A program made the position numbers and the translations under genes. The notes under the pieces were generated by a model that saw nothing but the letters and a program-made list of their open reading frames with translations, had not been told where the DNA came from and made no database searches. Shown here in pieces: positions 43,996 to 52,272 of a stretch of DNA of 64,000 nt. Source of the stretch: a bacterium UBP6_UBA1177 (GTDB taxonomy: Bacteria; UBP6; UBA1177); contig DBYV01000035.1 in NCBI GenBank assembly GCA_002310995.1, positions 1-64,000 of the forward strand, in the 5' to 3' direction. Position 1 is the stretch's first letter; each line of letters opens with the position of its first letter.

Positions 43996-45675
43996 TTATT
44001 TTTTTGAACCTTTTTTCTGGTTCACAAGGTGTGTGTAGAGTGTTCTTCTTATCTTTTTGGTCGAAGTTTTCTGGAATTCTTCAGTATGTATCCTGATTTC
44101 CGAAATTTTTGCATACGCAGGAAGAGTTTCATTCAGTTCATCCCGGTTCTGCTGCATGATTCCTACGAGCTGATCCTCTGTGACATTTTCAGCTTTCATT
44201 TTGTCATAATCGGGATAAACAAACGCTATCAGCCTCCCTTTGCCGCCGTCGAGAACGAGCGATTCTGAGACAAACGGCATATAGTTGATTTTGAGTTCGA
44301 TCTCTTCCGGATAGATGTTCTGCCCGGACGAAGAAAGAATCATGTTCTTCAGTCTTCCGCAGATAAAAAGGAAGCCGTCTTTGTCTATTCTGCCAAGGTC
44401 ACCGGTGTGAAGCCATCCTTCGCTGTCGAGAACTTCGGCGGTCTCCTTCTCCATTTTGTAGTAGCCGCTCATTATGTTCTCCCCTTTGACGCAGATCTCG
44501 CCTACTCCTTTTTTGTCGGGATTGTCGATTTTGGCAGTCAAGTAGGTCATGATTTTTCCGCAGCTGCCGATTTTGCGGTTATCTGCGTAGTCGGTGTATG
44601 CGATAAGCGGTGCGCACTCGGTCATTCCGTATCCGGTCGTGAATCTGACGCCTGATTTGAGAAGGAACGATTCGATTTTCGGGTTGAAAGCGGCTCCGCC
44701 GGAGATGACTTCGTAACACTTTCCGCCGAAGAAATCGCTGATCCCCTTCCCTATTTTCTTCATTATTATCTGTCTGATGCCGGGAATCGCCATAAGAATC
44801 CTCATTTTCTTGGTCTCAAGTAGCGGACGGATCTTTGAAGTGTATATTTTTTCAAGGATGAGCGGAACCGAAATGACAAGAAAAGGCTTGGCTTCGCCGA
44901 AAGCCTTGATAAGAATTTTCGGTGTCGGTGTTCTGCTCATGAAAATTATGTGAAGCCCTCTTGCAACCTGAAGAAGAAAGTCAAAAGCGCATCCGAAACA
45001 GTGTGCCAGCGGGAGAAACGAAACCATTGCCTCACCGCCTTTCGGAAGAGAATCAATGGCATACTGGATATTCGCCATAAGACAGTTGTGCGAAATCATG
45101 ACACCTTTTGAAAAACCGGTCGTTCCTGATGTGTAGACTATCGTCGCAAGATCGGTCTTTGCAGGAATTTCAAAAGAAAGCGTTTCTTTCGTAATAGTCT
45201 GTGTTTTAACAAAATTATCAATAATTCCGGCAATTTTTTCACTCAGATTTTCTTCTTTTGAAAACACCGCCGACATATCTTCAAGTTTGAAAACGGCTTC
45301 GACTTCCGGAAGCTGCGCGAAATTAAGTTTTTCTTCTATTATGAGTTCAGAAGCGAAAAAGAGCTTTGAATCGGAGTGATTGACAAGATGGTGTATCTCT
45401 TCAGCCGTAAAATCGCTGAGAAGCGGAACGATTACAGCGCCGTAAGTCACTGTTGCAAGGTAGGTTACAGCCCAGTTTACCGAATTTTTGCCGCAGAGAG
45501 CGATCTTGTCGCCTTTTTTTATGCCGATAGCTTTGAATATCTCATGTAACTCTTTTATTTTATTGGCTGTTTCGCCGAAAGTAAGAGGCTCTGAACCGTA
45601 ATCGCTGAAACACGGTTTATCCCAATTCAGTTTAAAGGAATCTTCAAAAACCTTTACGAGATCTTCTTTCAACAT
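43996..45675 (-). CDS. Long-chain acyl-CoA synthetase-like AMP-binding enzyme
   Basis: Activates a carboxylic acid to its adenylate and then to the CoA thioester. The 559 residues include the P-loop TIVYTSGTTGFSKGVMISH, GYGMTECAPLIAYTD, and the hinge LHTGDLGRIDKDGFLFICGR. It is of the FadD/AMP-binding type, membrane-associated in homologues. ATG at 45675 is used because ggagggg lies before it. It has its own promoter, and no beta-oxidation genes are near. Confidence 0.9.
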   Translation of the reverse strand: MLKEDLVKVFEDSFKLNWDKPCFSDYGSEPLTFGETANKIKELHEIFKAIGIKKGDKIALCGKNSVNWAVTYLATVTYGAVIVPLLSDFTAEEIHHLVNHSDSKLFFASELIIEEKLNFAQLPEVEAVFKLEDMSAVFSKEENLSEKIAGIIDNFVKTQTITKETLSFEIPAKTDLATIVYTSGTTGFSKGVMISHNCLMANIQYAIDSLPKGGEAMVSFLPLAHCFGCAFDFLLQVARGLHIIFMSRTPTPKILIKAFGEAKPFLVISVPLILEKIYTSKIRPLLETKKMRILMAIPGIRQIIMKKIGKGISDFFGGKCYEVISGGAAFNPKIESFLLKSGVRFTTGYGMTECAPLIAYTDYADNRKIGSCGKIMTYLTAKIDNPDKKGVGEICVKGENIMSGYYKMEKETAEVLDSEGWLHTGDLGRIDKDGFLFICGRLKNMILSSSGQNIYPEEIELKINYMPFVSESLVLDGGKGRLIAFVYPDYDKMKAENVTEDQLVGIMQQNRDELNETLPAYAKISEIRIHTEEFQKTSTKKIRRTLYTHLVNQKKGSKK

Positions 45676-45704
45676 TTTCCCCTCCGGAAGCAAAAAACCT
45701 GCAA

Positions 45705-45733
45705 AAAATAGCGTTTTTAAGGCTTCGTGTCAA
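45705..45733 (-). promoter_or_regulatory. Promoter of the acyl-CoA synthetase gene
   Basis: Minus-strand TTGACA (45728-45733) and TATTTT (45705-45710), 17 bp spacing, about 30 bp upstream of the start. Confidence 0.55.
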
Positions 45734-45761
45734 CAATAGAACCGCTATTTATTGTTTTAAC

Positions 45762-45789
45762 TGGACAAAAAGGGCTCTTTTTGTATTAT
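45762..45789 (+). promoter_or_regulatory. Promoter of the lipoprotein-hutH operon
   Basis: TGGACA (45762-45767) and TATTAT (45784-45789), 16 bp spacing, followed by CGCGCGG; 35 bp before the lipoprotein start. Confidence 0.6.
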
Positions 45790-45824
45790 CGCGCGGTTTT
45801 ATTAAGTTTTTTGGTCAAAGCAAT

Positions 45825-47183
45825 ATGAAAAAGATTGTTCTTTCGGTTTTATCATTGATTTTACTGGCATTTTTAGTTTCATGCGAAGATTCCGCCCTGC
45901 CCGATCTGCCTGATATGGATGAGTCGATGGATGTCGATGCTTTTGAAATCGGTGACGAGGATGCAACTCCAGATTACGAATCAAAACCTGATGAGGAAAA
46001 CGGCGTAAACGATGCAGATAACCAGGAAACTCCTGATTCTGAGAGTCCAGATTCCGAAAAACCTGACACTGAAACTCCGGATGAAACTCCAGATGAAGAA
46101 ATTTCTGAACCTGAGATAGCGGCTTCACACCTCATTGTCGCGACTGTAGGCGGCTACGATGTCCCGATGAGCGGTCACGTTTACTATGCTAAAGACGAAA
46201 ACCTCGACACTTTTAAGGAAATTCCGCTTGAAGGCGGAATGGGAAGCTCCGACGGCGCAGATCTCAACGTCGCGGCTTTTACAGAAGGTTTCGCAGTTGT
46301 CGGAAGGCACGATTCTTCTTCACTTTACTTTTTTACGCCCGACTTTGAATTTGAGCAGGAAATTCAAGTAAAACCGGATACTTACATAAACATGCAGGAC
46401 ATGGTCTATAACCCGTTCAAAGACGAATTCATCGTTTCAGCTCTCAATTTTGACGATTTTGACTCGAAAACGACATTTTCCAACAAACTATTCATATTCA
46501 AAAAAGATTCGCCGGAAACAGCATCAACCTTGGAAATAAGCGATAACGAGTCGGCAAGCCCTGCAAAAATGAAGATTGTCGGCAAAAAACTTTTCGTTGC
46601 ACTGCAGAACCTCGAAAACAACACTTCGGCAAAAGGCGAAATAGCAGTCGTTGATCTCGAAAATTATTCGGTCGAAAGGATAACTCTTCCCACAACGAAC
46701 CCGACAGGAAAGATCGAATACAACAAAAATGTCGATAAAAACCACATCTATCTTACGACGACCGGTAACTGGAAACAGGGTGACGGCGCACTTCTGCAAG
46801 TAAATACGGATACTTACGAAGTTAAGAAAGTCTTAAGCGAATCTGAGGAAGAAAACAACATTTTAGACGGCGATTTCGTTGACCTCTCGATTGCCGATAA
46901 CGGTGATTTTTTCATAATTTTTTCCAACAACATCCTTTACAACGACAACAGCCTTCTGCTCTACAAACCGAAAGAAGGCAAAATTTCAAAAATAGATTCC
47001 AAAATCAACGCATTTGCGGCAAATCCGATCGACTACAGCTCTGTCAGCGGCAAAATTTACTATTTCGTTGATGAAAAATCGGATACTTACCTTAAATCTT
47101 TCGATACGAAGACTAAGGCTGACGAAAAGATCCTTCTTGATTTCGGTCCGGCTGCGTTAAGAGTGAAATACGACTACAAGTGA
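45825..47183 (+). CDS. Lipoprotein with acidic linker and propeller-like domain
   Basis: A 452-residue lipoprotein: MKKIVLSVLSLILLAFLVSC gives Cys20. Residues about 21-105 form an Asp/Glu/Pro/Ser linker (PDSESPDSEKPDTETPDETP), and the rest has repeated strands such as LIVATVGGYDVPMSG and KIYYFVDEKSDTYLKSFDTK, suggesting a beta-propeller. Function unknown. It is followed after 7 bp by the ammonia-lyase gene and shares its promoter. Confidence 0.8.
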   Translation: MKKIVLSVLSLILLAFLVSCEDSALPDLPDMDESMDVDAFEIGDEDATPDYESKPDEENGVNDADNQETPDSESPDSEKPDTETPDETPDEEISEPEIAASHLIVATVGGYDVPMSGHVYYAKDENLDTFKEIPLEGGMGSSDGADLNVAAFTEGFAVVGRHDSSSLYFFTPDFEFEQEIQVKPDTYINMQDMVYNPFKDEFIVSALNFDDFDSKTTFSNKLFIFKKDSPETASTLEISDNESASPAKMKIVGKKLFVALQNLENNTSAKGEIAVVDLENYSVERITLPTTNPTGKIEYNKNVDKNHIYLTTTGNWKQGDGALLQVNTDTYEVKKVLSESEEENNILDGDFVDLSIADNGDFFIIFSNNILYNDNSLLLYKPKEGKISKIDSKINAFAANPIDYSSVSGKIYYFVDEKSDTYLKSFDTKTKADEKILLDFGPAALRVKYDYK

Positions 47184-47190
47184 GGGATAA

Positions 47191-48765
47191 ATGAAAATTG
47201 TAAACGGAAACAATCTGACAATCGAAGATGTGTGCGATGTCGCATATAAAAATGAGCAGGTCGCACTCCCTGAAGATAAAAAATTCTGGGAAACTTTAGA
47301 AAAATCACGGAAATTTCTGGAAGATTACGTAAAAACCGGAGTGCCGGTCTACGGCGTCACGACCGATTTCGGCGACAGCTGCGATAACCAGATAAGCATT
47401 GACAAGGCGGGCGAGCTCCAGCGGACGATCTGCACATATCACGGGATCGGTTTAGGCCCGAAATTCGACCGCGTCACCGGAAGAGCAGTAGTTCTTGCGC
47501 GCCTCAACAGCAACGTAAAAGGCGGTCACTCGGCAATTCGCCCTGAACTTGCCAAAATGATGCTCACGCTTCTCAACAAGGACATAATTCCGGTGATCCC
47601 GCAGCTCGGTTCGGTCGGTGCTTCGGGAGACTTGACACCTCTCAGCTACCTTGCGGCAGTCATCATGGGCGAACGCGATGTTTACTACAAAGGAAAAATC
47701 GTTCCTGCGGCCGAGGCTATGAAAGCTGAAGGGATAAAACCGCTTCCGATCGAAGCGAAAGAAGGTCTGGCACTTATGAACGGAACAAGCGTGATGACTG
47801 CGGTCGCCTCTCTTGCTTGGAAAAAAGCTGAAAGATTAGCCAGAATTTCAGACTTTTTAACCGCTGTGACATCTGAAATCACGCAGGGAAAGGACACTCC
47901 TTTCGCCGAAAAGGTGAGTGAAATCAAAAATCACCGCGGACAGTGCGATTCCGCAGCATATATACGCGAAATCATTAAAGATTCCAAGCGCGTTTTCAGA
48001 TACGAGGATTTCCTTAAGAATAAAATCGATTCGATCGAAAACAAAGGTTTCATCAAGCAGCAGAATAAAATCCAGGACAGATACTCCATCCGCTGCGCGC
48101 CGCAGATAACTGGCGTTTACCGCGACACTCTGCGCTTTGCAAGAGAGCTGATAACAGAAGAACTCAATTCCGCAAACGACAATCCCCTTGTCGATATCAG
48201 AAGCGGCAGACTTTTCAACACCGGAAACTTCTACGGCGGCCACATCTGCGCTGCATGCGACTACCTGCGGACGGCTTTGGCAAATATCGCCGATCTTTCC
48301 GACAAACAGGCAGAAGTCATAATCGACGGCAAATTCAACGGACTCACCGAAAATCTGATCCCCTTTACTCCCGAAAACCATCCGAGAGCGGGACTAAGAC
48401 TCGGTTTCAAAGCAGTCCAGATAACGATAAGCGCAATCCGCGGCGAAGTTATGACATACTCCTTCCCAGTCAGCATCACAAGTGCGCCGACAGAGGCTCT
48501 CAATCAGGACAAAGTTTCGATGGGAACGATCTCCGCTCGCAAACTTGCCGAGCAGACCGACCTTGTGTTTTTGCAGTTCGCAGCTCACATTCTCGCCGCA
48601 ATGCAGGCGGTAGACCTCGCCGGGAAGGAAAATTTTTCATCGTTCACGCGCAGAGTTCACAACGAAGTCCGCAAGATCAGCCCGTTCGTTGAAGATGACC
48701 GCGCTTTGGACAAAGAAGCCGAAGCAGTCGCGGAATGGCTGAAAGAGACTGAGATTTTCGGATAA
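47191..48765 (+). CDS. hutH: Histidine ammonia-lyase family (MIO-dependent aromatic amino acid lyase)
   Basis: Eliminates ammonia from an aromatic amino acid, most simply histidine to urocanate. The 524 residues carry the self-cyclising Ala-Ser-Gly triad in GSVGASGDLTPLSYLAAVIMG (near residue 144), the active-site Tyr loop YGVTTDFGDSCDNQ, and QDRYSIRCAPQITG. The residues that set specificity read TYHGIG where typical histidine lyases have a Ser-His pair, so histidine is not certain; tyrosine or another amino acid is possible. hutU, hutI and hutG are absent nearby. Confidence 0.85.
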   Translation: MKIVNGNNLTIEDVCDVAYKNEQVALPEDKKFWETLEKSRKFLEDYVKTGVPVYGVTTDFGDSCDNQISIDKAGELQRTICTYHGIGLGPKFDRVTGRAVVLARLNSNVKGGHSAIRPELAKMMLTLLNKDIIPVIPQLGSVGASGDLTPLSYLAAVIMGERDVYYKGKIVPAAEAMKAEGIKPLPIEAKEGLALMNGTSVMTAVASLAWKKAERLARISDFLTAVTSEITQGKDTPFAEKVSEIKNHRGQCDSAAYIREIIKDSKRVFRYEDFLKNKIDSIENKGFIKQQNKIQDRYSIRCAPQITGVYRDTLRFARELITEELNSANDNPLVDIRSGRLFNTGNFYGGHICAACDYLRTALANIADLSDKQAEVIIDGKFNGLTENLIPFTPENHPRAGLRLGFKAVQITISAIRGEVMTYSFPVSITSAPTEALNQDKVSMGTISARKLAEQTDLVFLQFAAHILAAMQAVDLAGKENFSSFTRRVHNEVRKISPFVEDDRALDKEAEAVAEWLKETEIFG

Positions 48766-48934
48766 AAAACAATGACCATGTCTTGGAAAATCTGCAAACG
48801 AAAAAACTAATCTCTGTTCAAAATAAAAGATCTCAAAATAAATTTTCTTGATTTGATTTGAAATATTGTGATAATCATATCGTTAAAAATTTGTTTATTG
48901 TTATCATAAATGCAGGGTAAAGTTATCATTCATA

Positions 48935-49693
48935 GTGACAATCAACCAAGTTACTAAAGAGGAAATGTTATTGCTTGATGAATCACGTTCAAGATCACAA
49001 ATTGTGATCTTGAACGATAAAAAAAGTCGAGGAAGCAATGTTAAATATCTGCCTTATGCCTTTACAGAACAAGGGGTAGCGATGCTTGCATCTGTTCTTA
49101 AAAGTGATACTGCAGTGCTGACAAGCATCATGATTATAGATGCTTTTGTCGCTTTGAGGCGGTTTGTGCAGACAAATTCCCAAATTTTTCAAAGACTGGA
49201 GTTTATGGAAAAACGGCAGATAACCAGTGAAATTCACTTATTGGAACACGGCAAAAAAATCGATGAACTTTTCGACAAAATGGACAGCTATAAAATCGAG
49301 GACAGGCAGGGAGTCTTCTTCCAAGGTCAGATTTTCGATGCCTACGCAAAATTTGAGTCTTTTATTACCGAGGCTGAAAAAGAGATTGTTCTGATTGATA
49401 ACTATGTCGATTTAACGGTTCTGGAACGCTTCGCCAAAAAGAAAAGCGGCGTAAAAGTCACGATATACACCTATCCCAAAACAAAAATCACACCTCTTGA
49501 CGTCCAGAAATTCAACGAACAATATCTAGGGCTTGAGCTGAAACACACGGAAAAAATCCACGACCGCTTTTTGATTATTGACGGAAAAATCCTTTACCAC
49601 ATCGGGGCATCGCTCAAAGATCTCGCAAAACAGTGCTTCGCTTTCGAAATCATCGATTCATCGTGGATTCCAGAAATTATGAGGAATTTGTAA
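48935..49693 (+). pseudogene. N-terminally truncated ORF6N-domain protein
   Basis: A 252-residue open frame beginning in the middle of the ORF6N DNA-binding-like domain: QVTKEEM, then SRSRSQIVI and the hallmark YLPYAFTEQGVAMLASVL. The usual first 60 or so residues (GKQVMLDSDLAELYGV-type) are missing from all frames upstream. The C-terminal half continues into a phospholipase-D-like region (ERFAKKKSGVKVTIYTYPKT, DRFLIIDGKILYHIGAS). GTG at 48935 is an arbitrary start. A perfect palindrome lies inside. Probably a broken remnant at the edge of the accessory island, although the remaining frame is intact. Confidence 0.7.
48986..49016. repeat. 31-bp perfect palindrome inside the ORF6N gene
   Basis: Arms CGTTCAAGATCACAA (48986-49000) and TTGTGATCTTGAACG (49002-49016) with a single central base. 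It codes for part of the odd SRSRSQIVILND segment, where relatives have a simpler RSQIV. Confidence 0.9.
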
Positions 49694-49956
49694 CCGCCGC
49701 ACGGCGCACCTTTCTGCCCGCCGTCAGCGACAATAATTTTTTATGTGTGAGAATTTCGTAAAAAAAGAACGCGAAATTCTTTCCTGAGAAATTTTCGCGA
49801 ATGAAATCGTTCCTTTCTGCGGAAGAAATTTCAGAATTTCCAGTATGTAGGAAAACACTCAACTTTGCGAAAAGAAATATTTTTACCAAGATTTTTCTGA
49901 AAAACTTTATTAAATTACAAATACAAATATAATTTTTGGCTTTTTTGAGGTTGTTC
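49694..49956. other. Intergenic region upstream of the STAS/ATPase operon
   Basis: It contains CCGCCGCACGGCGCAC (49694-49709), a 9-bp inverted repeat AGAATTTCG/CGAAATTCT (49750-49758, 49772-49780) with further GCGAAA/TTTCGC pairing, and the promoter at 49906-49933. No other gene seen. Confidence 0.6.
49906..49933 (+). promoter_or_regulatory. Promoter of the STAS/ATPase operon
   Basis: A perfect TATAAT (49928-49933) with a weak TTTATT -35 (49906-49911) at 16 bp and a TTTTTGGC discriminator. The small ORF starts 24 bp downstream. Confidence 0.6.
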
Positions 49957-50031
49957 ATGGCTAAAAATCGAAAATATACTTTCAAAGCACGAAACATCTT
50001 TAGGCTTTATATTTCAGGGGAATTGATATGA
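49957..50031 (+). CDS. Small basic ORF (24 residues) coupled to the STAS/ATPase gene
   Basis: Begins MAKNRKYTFKARNIF and ends ISGELI. GAGG lies 6 nt before the ATG, and the TGA stop overlaps the next ATG in ATGA. It is the first open frame after the promoter. Six of its first twelve residues are Lys/Arg, resembling the basic N-terminus of the next protein. It may be a leader peptide for translational coupling or a functional small protein; I recognise no family. Confidence 0.5.
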   Translation: MAKNRKYTFKARNIFRLYISGELI

Positions 50032-51089
50032 AGTCGAGAAAAAAACTCAAAGCCTTAAGACATCAACGAGCGCGAGAAAGAGCTGAAATAAAAAAGCGCA
50101 GTCGTTTCCGAAAACGAAAGCGCAACAAAAGACTTTTACAGCGCAAAGCAGATATTAATATCAGAAGAGCTATCAAACAAAAACCTAGCATATCCCAAAC
50201 AGCTCCATCAAATTTTTCTCTAATCGATAATACAGATGAGGTTGTTGCCTATATCAATAATTGCAAAAAATTATTACATGAGAAAGAAAAAGTAACAATT
50301 GATATTGCTAATATTCAAACCTTGACTTCTGACGCAATAGCTCTTCTGGTCGCGTGCGCAGATGACCCGCATTTTCGTGGTAAATATGGTGAACTATCAG
50401 GAAATGCTCCAAAAGATATAAAACTACTAACTCTATTCATGGAATCAGGTTTCTACAAATTTGTTAGAGCACACAGGTTTATGAAAACAGCACAAAAAGA
50501 AAGAGACAATTTACTTCACAAAGAAAGCAATTTTAAAGTTCAACCAGATATCGCCAGAGAAGCTTGTCTACATGGCACACAACATCTTTTCAACAATAAA
50601 GAACCTATTAATAAAGAACTTATTTCATGCTTGTATGAAATGATAATAGAAGCAATGTCAAACACCAACAATCATGCTAACAAAGATAAGGAAGGGGGAA
50701 CAAAATGGTGGTTGTATGCATACAATGATCCTGAAGGAAAAACATGCTATTCTTTTGTGGATTTAGGTGTTGGAATATTTGAAAGTTTACCTGTTAAGAT
50801 TTATAAGAAGATAGCTATGAAATTTGGTTTTTCTCACAATGCAGATCTAGTAAATGACTTGTTAGAAGGCAAAATCAAGTCAAGCAAAAGAGAAGATAAT
50901 AATATTAGAGGTAAAGGCATTCCACAAATTGCAAACAACAGCCAAAAAGATATTTTTAAAAGAGCTTTTATAATTAGTAATGATGTAAAAATTGATCTCA
51001 AATCAAGAAGAACAGAGAAATTATCTAATGATTTTCATGGCACATTATTATATTGGGAATTGACTAAACAAGGAGAGAACAATGGATAA
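50028..51089 (+). CDS. STAS-like/GHKL ATPase fusion protein with basic N-terminus
   Basis: A 353-residue protein. Residues 1-55 are exceptionally basic (RARERAEIKKRSRFRKRKRN), suggesting nucleic-acid binding. Residues about 65-160 resemble a STAS-like fold (KEKVTIDIANIQTLTSDAIA). Residues about 195-345 form a GHKL ATPase: N box CLYEMIIEAMSNTNNHA, G1 FVDLGVGIF, G2 RGKGIPQI, and a G3-like HGTLLYW. This layout recalls SpoIIAB/RsbW-type anti-sigma kinases joined to their antagonist fold. It overlaps the DUF4325 gene by 8 nt. Kinase or ATPase activity and target are unknown. Confidence 0.8.
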   Translation: MKSRKKLKALRHQRARERAEIKKRSRFRKRKRNKRLLQRKADINIRRAIKQKPSISQTAPSNFSLIDNTDEVVAYINNCKKLLHEKEKVTIDIANIQTLTSDAIALLVACADDPHFRGKYGELSGNAPKDIKLLTLFMESGFYKFVRAHRFMKTAQKERDNLLHKESNFKVQPDIAREACLHGTQHLFNNKEPINKELISCLYEMIIEAMSNTNNHANKDKEGGTKWWLYAYNDPEGKTCYSFVDLGVGIFESLPVKIYKKIAMKFGFSHNADLVNDLLEGKIKSSKREDNNIRGKGIPQIANNSQKDIFKRAFIISNDVKIDLKSRRTEKLSNDFHGTLLYWELTKQGENNG

Positions 51090-51411
51090 GATTTGTATTA
51101 ACATCAAAAATGATTTTTCAGATTCCCCGGGAGCACGTTACAGAAAAGATGGACCACACTCAGGACAAGAATTTTATGAAGATAAATTAAAACCTAAATT
51201 TGATGAAGCTCTTAAGCTGGGATTAAAATTAGAAATTGATTTAGACGGAGTTTGGGGCTATCCGTCATCTTTTGTATCTGGCTCTTTTGGAAAATTATCG
51301 CTAGAATATGGCGCAGACAAAGTATTAAAAAATATTGAGTTCATATCTAAAGACAGTGAAACTCGCAAATACAGAATTATTGAAGAAATAAAAAATCCAA
51401 CAATTAAATAA
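51082..51411 (+). CDS. STAS-like DUF4325 protein
   Basis: A 109-residue DUF4325 domain: DFSDSPGARYRKDGPHSGQE and LEIDLDGVWGYPSSFVSGSF match the family, which is STAS-like and often lies beside GHKL ATPases. The conserved Ser pair in GYPSSF is where STAS antagonists are phosphorylated. AGGAGAG precedes the ATG. It is the likely binding or phosphorylation partner of the upstream ATPase. Confidence 0.85.
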   Translation: MDKICINIKNDFSDSPGARYRKDGPHSGQEFYEDKLKPKFDEALKLGLKLEIDLDGVWGYPSSFVSGSFGKLSLEYGADKVLKNIEFISKDSETRKYRIIEEIKNPTIK

Positions 51412-52023
51412 ATGAGAATTTTTTATATTATAATTGGCATTATTGCCGAAATCCTGTTCTTCCTAATACTATTTTATAGTACATGGTATTATAGTATTAA
51501 TATCATCGACTTTTTGATGTTGATTATAACAATAACTATTTCGATAGTTGTTATATATCTGACACAAGCTCTTAACAAAAATGATATCATTATAAATATG
51601 ATAATCGATGACATCAAAGAACTGATTTCACTTTATGAACAAAATTCAAATCTTTTTCTGGAACTTAAAGAAAATCAATTAAAATTGAAGACAGCTAGAG
51701 ATAGGGTGAATATGTTGTTTCACAAATCAGACCTTTTAATTGATTGTATAAAAAATGAGCTTGAAGAATCATTTCCGGGTTTTTTGAAAAAAGAAAACAA
51801 AAAAGAAAACAAAAAAGAAGACAAAAAAGAAGAGAAAAACTATATTGCTAAATTAACTACTCCATATTATAATTGGGTGACTGGAGGAAAATTGTACGAG
51901 GAAAAATTTCGTATCGATTCTGAATTTATAAAAGATCACGAAAATTGTCTTCGCAAGACCACTTCATCATTAAAGCTTGTTATTCATGAATTTGTAAGAT
52001 ATACTAAATGGAAAGGATTCTAG
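51412..52023 (+). CDS. Two-helix membrane protein, probable effector of the STAS/ATPase module
   Basis: A 203-residue protein: two N-terminal membrane helices (IIIGIIAEILFFLILFY and FLMLIITITISIVVIYL, about residues 5-24 and 35-55), a long helical cytoplasmic part with a coiled coil (about 60-120), a Lys/Glu repeat (KKENKKENKKEDKKEEK) and a helical tail. No family recognised. Its ATG directly follows the DUF4325 stop, with no ribosome binding site visible, so translation is probably coupled. Confidence 0.7.
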   Translation: MRIFYIIIGIIAEILFFLILFYSTWYYSINIIDFLMLIITITISIVVIYLTQALNKNDIIINMIIDDIKELISLYEQNSNLFLELKENQLKLKTARDRVNMLFHKSDLLIDCIKNELEESFPGFLKKENKKENKKEDKKEEKNYIAKLTTPYYNWVTGGKLYEEKFRIDSEFIKDHENCLRKTTSSLKLVIHEFVRYTKWKGF

Positions 52024-52272
52024 TTTCTCCCAAATACGGAATACAAACGTTAGATAATATTAAAAACGGCGAATTATTTTGGGTGCCGAATCGGCAAAAA
52101 CCCGCAAAAACCTTTTGAATACCTCGACCTTGACAGTGGTTTCGCCGCCGCCGCACAGCGCACAAAAGCACCTGAATTTAAACTTCAAAAGAGGTCGTAA
52201 TCAGGTTGATTTCCTCACAAAAAACAATATAATTTCAGGCTTTATTTGGGGATTGCGGTCTATGGGGTAAAA
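52024..52272. other. Intergenic region between the STAS/ATPase module and the restriction-modification genes
   Basis: Contains a short hairpin TGCCG-AAT-CGGCA followed by A-rich DNA near 52085, CCGCCGCACAGCGCAC (52148-52163; 15 of 16 identical to 49694-49709), and a promoter at 52206-52233. Confidence 0.55.
52206..52233 (+). promoter_or_regulatory. Promoter of the restriction-modification operon
   Basis: TTGATT (52206-52211) and TATAAT (52228-52233), 16 bp spacing, then TTCAGGC; 40 bp before the start. Confidence 0.65.

Noticed and set aside
49677..49997. 106-codon minus-strand frame between the ORF6N gene and the STAS/ATPase operon
   Set aside because: No ribosome binding site, no domain, and it runs antisense across the promoter and small ORF; treated as non-coding.
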